A stretch of DNA of 51,292 nucleotides, from NCBI GenBank assembly GCA_944322255.1, contig CALUOK010000017.1:1-51292 (forward strand), read 5' to 3'. This DNA comes from Candidatus Methanomethylophilaceae archaeon. Its GTDB lineage: Archaea; Thermoplasmatota; Thermoplasmata; Methanomassiliicoccales; Methanomethylophilaceae. The position numbers and the translations under genes are program-made. The notes below the pieces were generated by a model. It was not told where the DNA came from. It worked only from the letters and a program-made list of their open reading frames with translations, and searched no databases. Position 1 is the first letter of the stretch. Each line of letters opens with the position of its first letter. Below, piece by piece: positions 1 through 7,670 of this stretch.

Positions 1-1254
1 AAGTTCGGCATCTACAAGGACGGCAAGTTCAACGAGCAGCTCTTCCCCTTCGACCCCATCCCCAGGGTCATCTCCAAGGAGGAGTTCGAGTACCTGGAGA
101 AGGGGCTCAGGCAGAGGGTCGACGCCCTCAACCGCTTCCTGGCGGACATCTACGGCGAGAAGCGCATCATCAAGGACGGGGTCGTTCCGGAGGAGTTCGT
201 CTTCACGTCCTCCGGGTTCCTGAAGGAGTGCGACGGCATAGTCCCGCCCAAGGGCATCTACAGCCACATCTCCGGCATCGACCTGGTCCAGGCCAAGGAC
301 GGCACATGGTACGTCCTGGAGGACAACCTCAGGGTCCCCTCCGGCGCGTCGTACCCGCTCATCGCAAGGCAGTTCACCAGGATGGCCAGCCCGGCGACCT
401 TCAAACACTACCCTGTGGAGGACAACAGGGACTACGCCCAGCTCCTCAAGAGGACCATGGACAACGTCAACACAGGCGGCATCAACGTCATCCTCACGCC
501 CGGACGCTACAACGCCGCCTATTTCGAGCACTCGTACCTGGCGGAGCAGACCGGCGCGGTGCTGGTCACCGGCCAGGATCTCACCGTGGAGGACAACGTG
601 GTCTACTACACCGACTACCACGGCGACAAGCAGAGGGTCGGCGCCGTCTACAGGAGGATCTCCGACGACTATCTCGACCCCATGGTCTTCGTGGAGGACT
701 CCGTCATCGGCGTGCCCCACATCATGTCGGCCTACCGCGCCGGCAACGTGGCGCTGATCAACGCCCCCGGCAACGGCATCGCCGACGACAAGGGGATCTA
801 CTACTTCGTGCCCAAGATGATCAAGTACTACCTGGGCGAGGAGCCGATCCTTAACAACGCCCCCACGTACCTCCCGTTCTACGAGGAGGACAGGGAGTAC
901 GTCCTGGAGAACTTCGACAGGCTCGTTATCAAGGACGTGGCCGAGGCCGGAGGATACGGGGTGGTCTTCGGCAGCAAGCTGGATGCCGAGCACAAGGCGG
1001 CGCTGATAGAGCTGATCAAGAAGGAGCCCAGGAGGTTCATCGCCCAGGAGGTCATCGACTTCAAGGACCTGGACATCCTGGAGGGCGACCAGAGGGTGTT
1101 CAGGAAGGCGGACCTGAGGGCGTTCGTCCTCACCGCCGACGAGACCATGGTCTGGAGGAGCGGACTCACCAGGTTCTCCAGGAACCCCGACTCGTTCATA
1201 GTCAACTCGTCCCAGGGAGGCGGGTTCAAGGACACATGGGTCCTTTCGAGGTGA
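1..1254 (+). CDS. Circularly permuted ATP-grasp protein (5' end outside window)
   Basis: The reading frame is open from base 1, so the N-terminus is missing and 417 residues are visible. Near residues 103-115 it carries VLEDNLRVPSG followed by SYPL, the signature of the circularly permuted ATP-grasp family (DUF404/DUF407, CP_ATPgrasp). Members are predicted to join an amine to a carboxylate with ATP, by analogy with glutathionylspermidine synthase. The C-terminal stretch (LTRFSRNPDSFIVNSSQGGG) is also typical. It is the first visible gene of an operon with alpha-E, transglutaminase and M14 genes, a known amidoligase context. The substrate is not evident. An internal ATG at 382 is not a likely start because conserved sequence precedes it. 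Confidence 0.9.
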   Translation, partial: KFGIYKDGKFNEQLFPFDPIPRVISKEEFEYLEKGLRQRVDALNRFLADIYGEKRIIKDGVVPEEFVFTSSGFLKECDGIVPPKGIYSHISGIDLVQAKDGTWYVLEDNLRVPSGASYPLIARQFTRMASPATFKHYPVEDNRDYAQLLKRTMDNVNTGGINVILTPGRYNAAYFEHSYLAEQTGAVLVTGQDLTVEDNVVYYTDYHGDKQRVGAVYRRISDDYLDPMVFVEDSVIGVPHIMSAYRAGNVALINAPGNGIADDKGIYYFVPKMIKYYLGEEPILNNAPTYLPFYEEDREYVLENFDRLVIKDVAEAGGYGVVFGSKLDAEHKAALIELIKKEPRRFIAQEVIDFKDLDILEGDQRVFRKADLRAFVLTADETMVWRSGLTRFSRNPDSFIVNSSQGGGFKDTWVLSR

Positions 1255-1259
1255 CCACG

Positions 1260-1928
1260 ATGAGCAACATCACCACAGAGAAGGCGAACGAGCTGTTCTG
1301 GCTCGGAAGGTACGTGGAGAGGGTGTACACCACCTGCATAGAGTTCTTCAAGGGCTACGACAGGATGATCGACGAGCAGGAGGTCTCCTACCCCGAGTAC
1401 TGCCGCAGGGTCAGCATCCCCAACGTCTACGCCGACAAGGAGGACTTCCTCAGGAGCTACCCCTTCGACGAGTCCAACCCGGACTCCATCATCAGCAACC
1501 TGATCCGCGCCTACGACAACGCCGTCGTGCTCAGGGACGACATCGGTTCCGACACGCTGTCGTACATCCAGCTGGCCATCTACGACATGAGGAAGGCCTC
1601 GCTGGGCGTCGCTCCCCTCATAGGGCTCCAGACGGTCATAGACGACCTCTTCGCGTTCTGGGGATGCCTGGACGACAGGGTCGTCGACTACAGCGAGAGG
1701 AGCATAGTCAAGGCCGCCAGGAGGATCGAGAGGATCGACCTCTACCTGAGGTTCGGCATGCCCGCCGACAAGATCCTCTTCGAGGTACGCAGGCTGGAGA
1801 ACAGGATCGTCAGGACCGGGCTGAGGTACGACCAGGACGCTGTTCCGAGGCTCAGGGAGATGCTCTCCCAGAATCCTGTCCCCTACAGGGACGCCATAGA
1901 GCTCATCGAGTCCATGGTGGACGTCTGA
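1260..1928 (+). CDS. Alpha-E domain protein (DUF403)
   Basis: This 222-residue all-helical protein begins MSNITTEKANELFWLGRYVER, the characteristic opening of the alpha-E family that accompanies circularly permuted ATP-grasp proteins. Its biochemical role is unproven; the family is thought to act as a partner of the ligase. The ATG at 1260 is chosen because GAGGTGA, overlapping the previous stop (1248-1254), is well placed as ribosome site and because the LFWLGRYVER motif follows directly. A start at 1236 would only add residues that overlap the upstream gene. It lies 5 bases after the ATP-grasp stop, so co-transcription is almost certain. Confidence 0.9.
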   Translation: MSNITTEKANELFWLGRYVERVYTTCIEFFKGYDRMIDEQEVSYPEYCRRVSIPNVYADKEDFLRSYPFDESNPDSIISNLIRAYDNAVVLRDDIGSDTLSYIQLAIYDMRKASLGVAPLIGLQTVIDDLFAFWGCLDDRVVDYSERSIVKAARRIERIDLYLRFGMPADKILFEVRRLENRIVRTGLRYDQDAVPRLREMLSQNPVPYRDAIELIESMVDV

Positions 1929-1943
1929 ACGGGGGAGAGCCCT

Positions 1944-2777
1944 ATAACGGAACAGAACAGGACGACGCTGCGGTTCCAGTACCAGCTGTCGATACCCTTC
2001 GACGGGGAGGCCAGCAGGCACTCGTTCACCCTGCGCTGCCTCCCCAGGGACACCCTCAGGCAGACCGTGGTGTCCGAGCAGTTCGCGCTCCTCCCCGACG
2101 TCCCCGTCACCGTCGGCTCCGACGGGTTCGGCAACCGGACCATCGAGGGCACGGTGTCCGAGGCCCACTCGTCGTTCCAGGTGTCGGTGCAGGGCGCGGT
2201 GGAGGTCCCCTCCGGGGAGCCGGATCAGCCGGTCCCGGAGGAGCCGGCGGACGACGGCGACACCATGGTTTTCAGGTACCACACCCCCAGGACCCGTCCC
2301 GGACCCGCGATCGAGGGCCTCCTGGCCTCGGCGCCCGGATGCGACCTCGACGACCTTGCCGCCGCCGTCGACATGATGCACCTCCTGCATTCCAGGTTCA
2401 AGTACCAGAAGGGCATCACCGGTCCTGAGACCACGGCCGAGGAGGCCATGGCGGGCGGGGCCGGCGTGTGCCAGGACTTCGCCCAGATAATGCTCTCGAT
2501 GCTCAGGTGCAGGGGCATACCCTGCAGGTACGTCGTCGGCTTCACGGTCGGCGAGGGCGAGAGCCACGCATGGGTCGAGGTGCTGCACGGAGGCGCGTGG
2601 TACGGTCTCGACCCCACAGGGGACGTCGCGGTGGGCCCCCGGCACATAAAGGTGTCCCACGGAAGGGACTACGACGACTGCCGCATCAACAGAGGGGTGT
2701 TCTTCGGGGCGCACAGCAGGGGCCCGGTGGTCCACGCTTCGGTCACCCCCGATAACCTTCCAGAGGCTCGAATATGA
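1944..2777 (+). CDS. Transglutaminase-like protein with N-terminal beta domain
   Basis: This is a transglutaminase-like cysteine peptidase of the type paired with ATP-grasp/alpha-E genes. The N-terminal part (YQLSIPFDGEASRHSFTLRC) matches the usual beta domain, and the catalytic triad is visible as the Cys of GAGVCQDF, the His of ESHAW and the Asp of GLDPT. The start is odd: the frame is open and family-like from just after the alpha-E stop but has no ATG until well inside the conserved domain. An ATA codon at 1944, 6-7 bases after a GGGGGAG ribosome site, is the best-placed start; GTG at 2064 or 2067 would delete conserved sequence. The stop overlaps the next ATG (ATGA at 2774). Confidence 0.82.
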   Translation: MTEQNRTTLRFQYQLSIPFDGEASRHSFTLRCLPRDTLRQTVVSEQFALLPDVPVTVGSDGFGNRTIEGTVSEAHSSFQVSVQGAVEVPSGEPDQPVPEEPADDGDTMVFRYHTPRTRPGPAIEGLLASAPGCDLDDLAAAVDMMHLLHSRFKYQKGITGPETTAEEAMAGGAGVCQDFAQIMLSMLRCRGIPCRYVVGFTVGEGESHAWVEVLHGGAWYGLDPTGDVAVGPRHIKVSHGRDYDDCRINRGVFFGAHSRGPVVHASVTPDNLPEARI

Positions 2778-3703
2778 TAGAGAAGGTCGTGTCCATACAG
2801 CTCCCGGTGGACGAGGAGCTCAGGGTCGTGAAGAACAGGATCGCCCCGGAGGGGCTGCCGGATGACGCCAAGAGGATCTGCATCGTCACCGGGACCCACG
2901 GAGACGAGCTGGAGGGGCAGCTGGTCTGCTTCGAGCTCGCCAGGTTCCTGAAGGACAACATGCAGCACCTCAAGGGCATAGTGGACATCTACCCGGCCCT
3001 GAACCCGCTGGGCATAGACTCCATCACCAGGGGCATCCCCGGGTTCGACCTGGACATGAACAGGACCTTCCCCGGCAGGAAGGACGGCTCCATGTCCGAG
3101 TACGTGGCCGCCGAGATCTTCAACGACATCGCCGGCGCGGACGTGTGCATCGACATCCACGCCAGCAACATCTTCCTCAGGGAGATTCCCCAGATCAGGA
3201 TCAACGAGCTCACCGCCGAGGAGCTGGTCCCCCTGGCCAGGTACATGAACGTGGACTTCGTGTGGGTGCATTCTGCCGCAACCGTCCTGGAGTCCACCCT
3301 GGCCTACTCGCTCAACGCCGTGGGGACCAAGACCCTGGTGGCGGAGATGGGCGTCGGAATGAGGCTCACCATCGAGTACGGCAACCAGCTCAGCAAGGGC
3401 ATCATCTCGCTCATGGCCCACCTGGGCATGTGGGACGGCCCCATCCCCTACGTCAGGGAGCCCATCGTCTCCGTAGACGGCAAGGTGGAGTACATCAACG
3501 CCGCCAAGGGCGGCATATTCGTGCCCCGCATAGAGCACTGGAGGGACGTGCGCCGGGGCGAGCACCTGGGCGACATCGTCAGCCCCCTCACCGGGGACGT
3601 GCTCGTGAAGATAGAGTCGCCCTGCGACGGGCTGGTGTTCACCCTCAGGGAGTACCCTGTGGTGGACGAGGGCTCGCTGATCGCCAGGATCCTCAAGGTG
3701 TGA
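2774..3703 (+). CDS. M14-family succinylglutamate desuccinylase/aspartoacylase-like deacylase
   Basis: A 309-residue zinc hydrolase of the AstE/AspA branch of the M14 family (COG3608-like). The zinc ligands are visible: His42 and Glu45 in GTHGDELEG and His129 in DIHASN; DMNRTFPG (about 94-101) is the substrate-binding signature. The C-terminal 80 residues form a small beta domain with EHLGDIVSP, resembling a biotinyl-type barrel. The ATG overlaps the transglutaminase stop, so translation is probably coupled. With a ligase and a transglutaminase in the same operon, it most plausibly trims or hydrolyses an amide-linked product; the substrate is unknown. Confidence 0.85.
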   Translation: MIEKVVSIQLPVDEELRVVKNRIAPEGLPDDAKRICIVTGTHGDELEGQLVCFELARFLKDNMQHLKGIVDIYPALNPLGIDSITRGIPGFDLDMNRTFPGRKDGSMSEYVAAEIFNDIAGADVCIDIHASNIFLREIPQIRINELTAEELVPLARYMNVDFVWVHSAATVLESTLAYSLNAVGTKTLVAEMGVGMRLTIEYGNQLSKGIISLMAHLGMWDGPIPYVREPIVSVDGKVEYINAAKGGIFVPRIEHWRDVRRGEHLGDIVSPLTGDVLVKIESPCDGLVFTLREYPVVDEGSLIARILKV

Positions 3704-3707
3704 TATC

Positions 3708-4673
3708 ATGGAGAAGGTCATCATCTACGAGCTGGAGTCCATGTACAGGGACTCCTTCCGCGTCACAGGCTACAGGTTCGGGTCCGGCGAGAAGACCATG
3801 TGCGTCGTCGGCTCCATGAGGGGGAACGAGGTTCAGCAGCTCTACTGCTGCTCCCAGCTGGTGGACAGGCTCAAGACGCTGGAGGCCAAGGGGCTCATCA
3901 ACGAGGGCAGGTCCATCACGGTCATCCCCTGCGTGAACCCCTACTCGATGAACATCGGCAAGAGGTTCTGGCCCACCGACAACTCGGACATCAACAGGAT
4001 GTTCCCCGGGTACGACCTGGGTGAGACCACCCAGAGGATCGCGGACGGGCTGTTCAAGGAGTTGGTCGGATACGAGTATGGGGTCCAGTTCGCCAGCTAC
4101 CACATCTCCGGGCAGTTCACGCCCCACGTGAGGATGATGAGGACCGGGTTCGAGAGCGTGCAGGATGCCAAGGTGTTCGCGCTCCCGTACGTGGTCCTGG
4201 TGGACCCGGTGCCTTTCGACTCCGGCGTGCTGAACTACAACTGGCAGATCTGGGAGACGAAGGCGTTCTCGCTGTACACGCAGGAGACCTCCAGGATCGA
4301 CAGGAGGAGCGCCATGAGGGTGGTGGACAGCGTCACCAGGTTCCTGAACAGGATCGGCGCCATCTCCTACGACGGCAAGGCCGGGTACATACCCGACGTG
4401 ATCGAGGAGAGCCACCTGATCAGCGTCCAGACCTCCGAGGCGGGGATCTTCGAGCCACTGGTGGAGGTGGAGGCCCAGGTCAACGAGGGAGACCTCCTGG
4501 CAAGGGTCATAGACCCCTACGAGGGATGCGTCAGGCAGGAGATACGCGCCAGCTGCGACGGCGTGGTGTTCTTCAGGCACTCCGACCCGCTGGTCTACGC
4601 CGACACCGTGGTGTTCAGGCTGATCCCCATCGGCGAGTTCAGGTTCAGACCGGCCGGACAGGATTCCGAGTGA
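3708..4673 (+). CDS. Second M14-like protein lacking the first zinc ligand
   Basis: This 321-residue paralogue starts 4 bases after the preceding deacylase stop. It keeps the fold signatures DINRMFPG and a His in SYHISGQ, but the HxxE zinc motif reads RGNE (Arg38-Glu41), so the first zinc-binding His is replaced. The Asp of DIHAS is also changed to Ser. It is either a non-hydrolytic partner of the upstream enzyme or uses metal differently. From memory, the same GSMRGNE-type motif occurs in bacterial relatives, which would make the change a subfamily trait rather than decay. The gene is intact and ends the operon. Confidence 0.78.
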   Translation: MEKVIIYELESMYRDSFRVTGYRFGSGEKTMCVVGSMRGNEVQQLYCCSQLVDRLKTLEAKGLINEGRSITVIPCVNPYSMNIGKRFWPTDNSDINRMFPGYDLGETTQRIADGLFKELVGYEYGVQFASYHISGQFTPHVRMMRTGFESVQDAKVFALPYVVLVDPVPFDSGVLNYNWQIWETKAFSLYTQETSRIDRRSAMRVVDSVTRFLNRIGAISYDGKAGYIPDVIEESHLISVQTSEAGIFEPLVEVEAQVNEGDLLARVIDPYEGCVRQEIRASCDGVVFFRHSDPLVYADTVVFRLIPIGEFRFRPAGQDSE

Positions 4674-4763
4674 ACCTGTCCCTTGATCACGGTCGGGGTT
4701 GGGTGCGACATGCGCACAACGCATCCGACCGCATCCCTTCATGGGAGGTCGGATACGGGACGT

Positions 4764-4790
4764 AAAATCTGAAGTCGGACTTCAGATTTT
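4764..4790. terminator. 13-bp perfect inverted repeat followed by T-run
   Basis: The arm AAAATCTGAAGTC (4764-4776) is repeated as its exact reverse complement at 4778-4790 with a single base between, and the right arm runs into TTTTT. It lies 90 bases after the end of the ATP-grasp operon and 233 bases beyond the 3' end of the tRNA on the other strand. It could end transcription from the left, or bind a dimeric regulator. Confidence 0.45.
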
Positions 4791-5022
4791 TCAGATCAGG
4801 TCATTTTCCGTTTGGCCTTAGTGGCGATACTCTCCTCCGAGATGGTCGTGTTCGACGTTTCTGAATCAGCACGATTTCTGTGACGGGTTCCTTGCTCGGA
4901 GAGCAGAGATGAAATCGCCTAAAGCGTAGGATGACAACGAAAGTCGTGAGCAACCCGCTTCGAAGGTCATGGGTTGGCGATATCGAATGCGATGCGCTAT
5001 CGCGACATCTGGATGAAAGACA
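4791..5022. other. Spacer between operon end and tRNA-Ser, no gene seen
   Basis: Together with 4674-4763 this makes a stretch of about 350 bases without a credible gene. Short reading frames on the minus strand run through the tRNA itself and have Arg/Ser-rich, low-quality translations. I see no box C/D motif, attachment-site duplication or mobile-element trace. A small RNA cannot be ruled out by eye. Confidence 0.5.
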
Positions 5023-5111
5023 TGGCGCGGAGAGGGAGATTCGAACTCCCGTGGAGAATGCTCCACCGGTTTTCAAGACCGGCGCCGTGGGCCAGACTTA
5101 GCTATCTCCGC
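5023..5111 (-). tRNA. trnS: tRNA-Ser (anticodon UGA)
   Basis: On the minus strand the acceptor arm GCGGAGA pairs perfectly with TCTCCGC. The anticodon stem CCGGT/ACCGG encloses loop CTTGAAA, giving anticodon TGA. A long variable arm (TGGAG...CTCCA) marks a class II serine tRNA, and the T arm reads GGGAG-TTCGAAT-CTCCC. The discriminator base is G, as expected for serine, and CCA is encoded (5025-5023). No intron is present. Confidence 0.96.
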
Positions 5112-5135
5112 TTGATTCGGAGTAGAGCGATTCCC

Positions 5136-5142
5136 TATAAAA
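5136..5142 (-). promoter_or_regulatory. TATA box of tRNA-Ser
   Basis: TTTTATA on the minus strand, within CCTTTTATAGG, is centred about 27 bases before the first base of the tRNA. This is the spacing of an archaeal TATA box to its transcription start. Confidence 0.75.
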
Positions 5143-5189
5143 GGCTCTGGTATGGCTGACGATCCGCTGGGAATCTCCAGGTCCGAATG

Positions 5190-5197
5190 TTTAATAG
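5190..5197 (+). promoter_or_regulatory. TATA-like box of the TDT transporter gene
   Basis: TTTAATAG lies about 20 bases before the ATG at 5214. Because it falls inside the longer alternative reading frame that begins at 5187, it argues for 5214 as the real start. Confidence 0.5.
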
Positions 5198-5213
5198 TGC
5201 GCTCGTCCCCTCC

Positions 5214-6158
5214 ATGCCACTGGAGTTTAGTTCTCCGGCGGTTGAGTTGATCGAGAAGGTACCTGTCCCTATCTGCGGAGTGGCCCTGGGTGTCATGGGG
5301 GTGGCCAACATCGTCAGGCTGTGGAACCAGCCCGTGGCCTGGATGCCCTGCGCCCTGAGCGTGTTCCTGCTGGTACTGTACGTCTGCAGGTGCATCCGCG
5401 TCCGTGGATCATTCTCCAAGGATGTCGGTTCCCCGGTGACCGCTTGCGTCTTCGGCACGTTCCCGATGACAGTCCTGTTCCTGGCCCTTCACATCTCGTC
5501 CGTTCAGCCTCTGGCACAGGCCGTGTTCGTCATAGGAACCGCTGTCCAGTTGTCGCTCATGGTCTGGATCGCCGCGCGCATACTGCCAGGGAAAACTCTC
5601 GACAGGGTGCACGCCAGCCTCTTCGTCCCATATGTGGGTATAGCCGCCATGGGAGCCTCCGGCTCCACTGTGGGGATGGCCGGGGCGGGGATGTTCGGCG
5701 CCTGCCTGGGTCTTGTCCTGGCTGTGCCGATCCTCGTCGTCGTGCTCTACAGGTATGTCCACCTTCCCGAGATGCCTGATCCGGAGAGGCCGATGTTCTG
5801 CATCCTCGCGGCGCCGTTCGCACTGTGCGCAGTCGGGTTCAACGGGTCCTTCCCGGATGCTCCGGAGACGCTGCGCATAGCCATGTACGCGGTGGCCCTG
5901 ATCCTGTACATCGTGGTCATGACCAGGTTCGTGGGGCTTCTCCGCATGCCCTTCGTCCCAAGCAAGGCGTCCATGGGTTTCCCGATGACCGTCTCCGCCG
6001 TGGCCACCTACGTGACCGCGGGACTGTTCGACGGCGTCGTCCACGATATCCTTCTCGTCGTCTTCGCCGTCCAGGCCGTCATAGCGGTCGCTGTGGTGCT
6101 GTATTTGCTGTTCGGATACGCGAGGTTCCTGTCCATCGATGCCGAACGGAGGACATGA
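5214..6158 (+). CDS. TDT-family transporter (TehA/Mae1-like)
   Basis: A 314-residue integral membrane protein with about ten hydrophobic segments. The first segment, PVPICGVALGVMGVANI, is the hallmark of the tellurite-resistance/dicarboxylate transporter family (TehA, Mae1, SLAC1), whose members carry C4-dicarboxylates or act as anion channels. The substrate cannot be told from sequence. The ATG at 5214 is preferred over 5187 because a TATA-like box (5190-5197) overlaps the longer N-terminus and the conserved domain starts soon after 5214. It stands alone, pointing toward the dat-ddc operon on the other strand. Confidence 0.85.
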   Translation: MPLEFSSPAVELIEKVPVPICGVALGVMGVANIVRLWNQPVAWMPCALSVFLLVLYVCRCIRVRGSFSKDVGSPVTACVFGTFPMTVLFLALHISSVQPLAQAVFVIGTAVQLSLMVWIAARILPGKTLDRVHASLFVPYVGIAAMGASGSTVGMAGAGMFGACLGLVLAVPILVVVLYRYVHLPEMPDPERPMFCILAAPFALCAVGFNGSFPDAPETLRIAMYAVALILYIVVMTRFVGLLRMPFVPSKASMGFPMTVSAVATYVTAGLFDGVVHDILLVVFAVQAVIAVAVVLYLLFGYARFLSIDAERRT

Positions 6159-6206
6159 CGGTTTGATCCGTCGTCGGACGATCCTGGACTGCAACAACGT
6201 GTCGCG

Positions 6207-7670
6207 TCAGAGGGTCCTCTCCACCTCGGCTCCCAGCGTCTTGATCCTGTCGATGATGGAGTCGAGCGTCTCGTGCGTGAGGTTCGGGTTCAGGAGGGTG
6301 AACTTCAGCATCACCCTGCCGTCCTTGACCGTCTGGCCGATGACCGTCCCCTCAGCGAGGAGGAGGCGCCTGACCCTCTTGTTGACCTCGTCGCCGCTCT
6401 TCAGGGCGAAGACGACAGAGGACATCTCGGGCTCAACGGGGGCGATGAAGTCGTCGTCCGAAGAGATCCTTCCGTAGAGGTATGCGGCGTTCTCGACGGC
6501 GGTGTCGATGATCCTCCCGAATCCGTCCTTCCCTCTGGCCTGGAACGCCATGTACACCTTCAGGGCGTCGAAGCGGCGCGTGGTCTGCATGGACTTGCCG
6601 ACCAGGTTGATGTACCCGTCCTCCTCGTCCTCCTCGCGGTTGAGGTAGTCCGCGTGGAGCTCGAAGCACTTCAGGAGTTCCGCGTCCCTGACCAGGATGG
6701 CGGAACAGGAGATGGGCATCAGGAACATCTTGTGGAAATCGATGGTGATGGAGTCGCAGAGCGACAGGGCGGACACCCTGTCACGGTACTTCCCGCTCAT
6801 GATGAGCCCGGAGCCGTATGCGGCGTCGCCGTGGAGGTGCATCCCGTAGCGGTCGCATATCCTCCTCATGCTCACGGCGTCGTCGACGGAGCCGAAGTCG
6901 GTGGTGCCGAAGGTGGCGACCGCACAGAACGGAAGCAGCCCCGACGCCACGTCCTCGTCGAGCATCCTCTCGAACGCCGCTATGTCGACTTTGCACCTGT
7001 CGTCCACGGGGATCTTGCGGACGGCGCCGTAGCCCATGCCGAGGATGTGGCTAGCCTTGTCCATGGAGAAGTGCGAGATCTCGGAGGTGTAGACGCGGAG
7101 CCTTCTGAACTCCGGGGGGAGGCCGTCGGCCTTGACGTCCCAACCGAGCCTCTCACGGCAGAACCAGTCGCGTGCGGCTATGAGGGCTGTGATGTTGGAC
7201 TGGGACCCGCCCGAGGTGAAGCATCCGTCGGAGGTCCCCTCCGGAAGGCCGAACAGACCGGCGAGCCCGTGGACCATGCTCTCCTCCAGTTCCGTGGCGG
7301 CGGGGCCCTGGTCCCAGCTGTCCATGCTGTCGTTGAAGCAGGATATGATCAGCTCCGAGCAGATGGTCTCCGTCAGCGCGGGGGAGTGCAGATGGGGCAT
7401 GTAGTCCACCGACCAGGTGCGCAGGAGGTGCGGGAGGATGACGTCCTCCGTGTCCTTCAGCACGGCCTCGAACCCCCTTCCGTGCTCGGGGAGGAACCCG
7501 AGGCCGCGGACCTCCTCCCTCAGGTCGTTGGGGTCAATCCCCGAGAAGGCGCTCCCGTCGGAGAAGGAGCGGAAGATGGAGGAGAGGGTCTCGCCGATCA
7601 TCTCTTTGAACCTCTCCTGCACGTCCCTGGACTCGGAGAGGAGCAGCGGTTCAGTTGCGGTACTTCTCAT
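6207..7670 (-). CDS. ddc: Group II PLP decarboxylase, probable L-2,4-diaminobutyrate decarboxylase
   Basis: A 487-residue pyridoxal-phosphate enzyme of the glutamate/aromatic amino acid decarboxylase fold. TSGGSQSN (152-159) binds the phosphate, His200 stacks on the ring, Asp282 in HGDAAYG contacts the pyridine nitrogen and Lys314 in DFHKMF forms the aldimine. Alone it could be a tyrosine, glutamate or aspartate decarboxylase. Its 20-bp overlap with a diaminobutyrate-type aminotransferase gene points to decarboxylation of L-2,4-diaminobutyrate to 1,3-diaminopropane. HADYLNREEDEEDG-type sequence around residue 340 also resembles bacterial diaminobutyrate decarboxylases. Confidence 0.78.
   Translation of the reverse strand: MRSTATEPLLLSESRDVQERFKEMIGETLSSIFRSFSDGSAFSGIDPNDLREEVRGLGFLPEHGRGFEAVLKDTEDVILPHLLRTWSVDYMPHLHSPALTETICSELIISCFNDSMDSWDQGPAATELEESMVHGLAGLFGLPEGTSDGCFTSGGSQSNITALIAARDWFCRERLGWDVKADGLPPEFRRLRVYTSEISHFSMDKASHILGMGYGAVRKIPVDDRCKVDIAAFERMLDEDVASGLLPFCAVATFGTTDFGSVDDAVSMRRICDRYGMHLHGDAAYGSGLIMSGKYRDRVSALSLCDSITIDFHKMFLMPISCSAILVRDAELLKCFELHADYLNREEDEEDGYINLVGKSMQTTRRFDALKVYMAFQARGKDGFGRIIDTAVENAAYLYGRISSDDDFIAPVEPEMSSVVFALKSGDEVNKRVRRLLLAEGTVIGQTVKDGRVMLKFTLLNPNLTHETLDSIIDRIKTLGAEVERTL

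Noticed and set aside
879-2735. A 618-codon open frame on the minus strand
   Set aside because: It lies opposite three well-supported genes and its translation is a GC-driven Val/Gly/Arg-rich shadow with no family resemblance.
4801-5076. A 91-codon minus-strand frame
   Set aside because: It runs through the tRNA-Ser gene and has no ribosome site or similarity.
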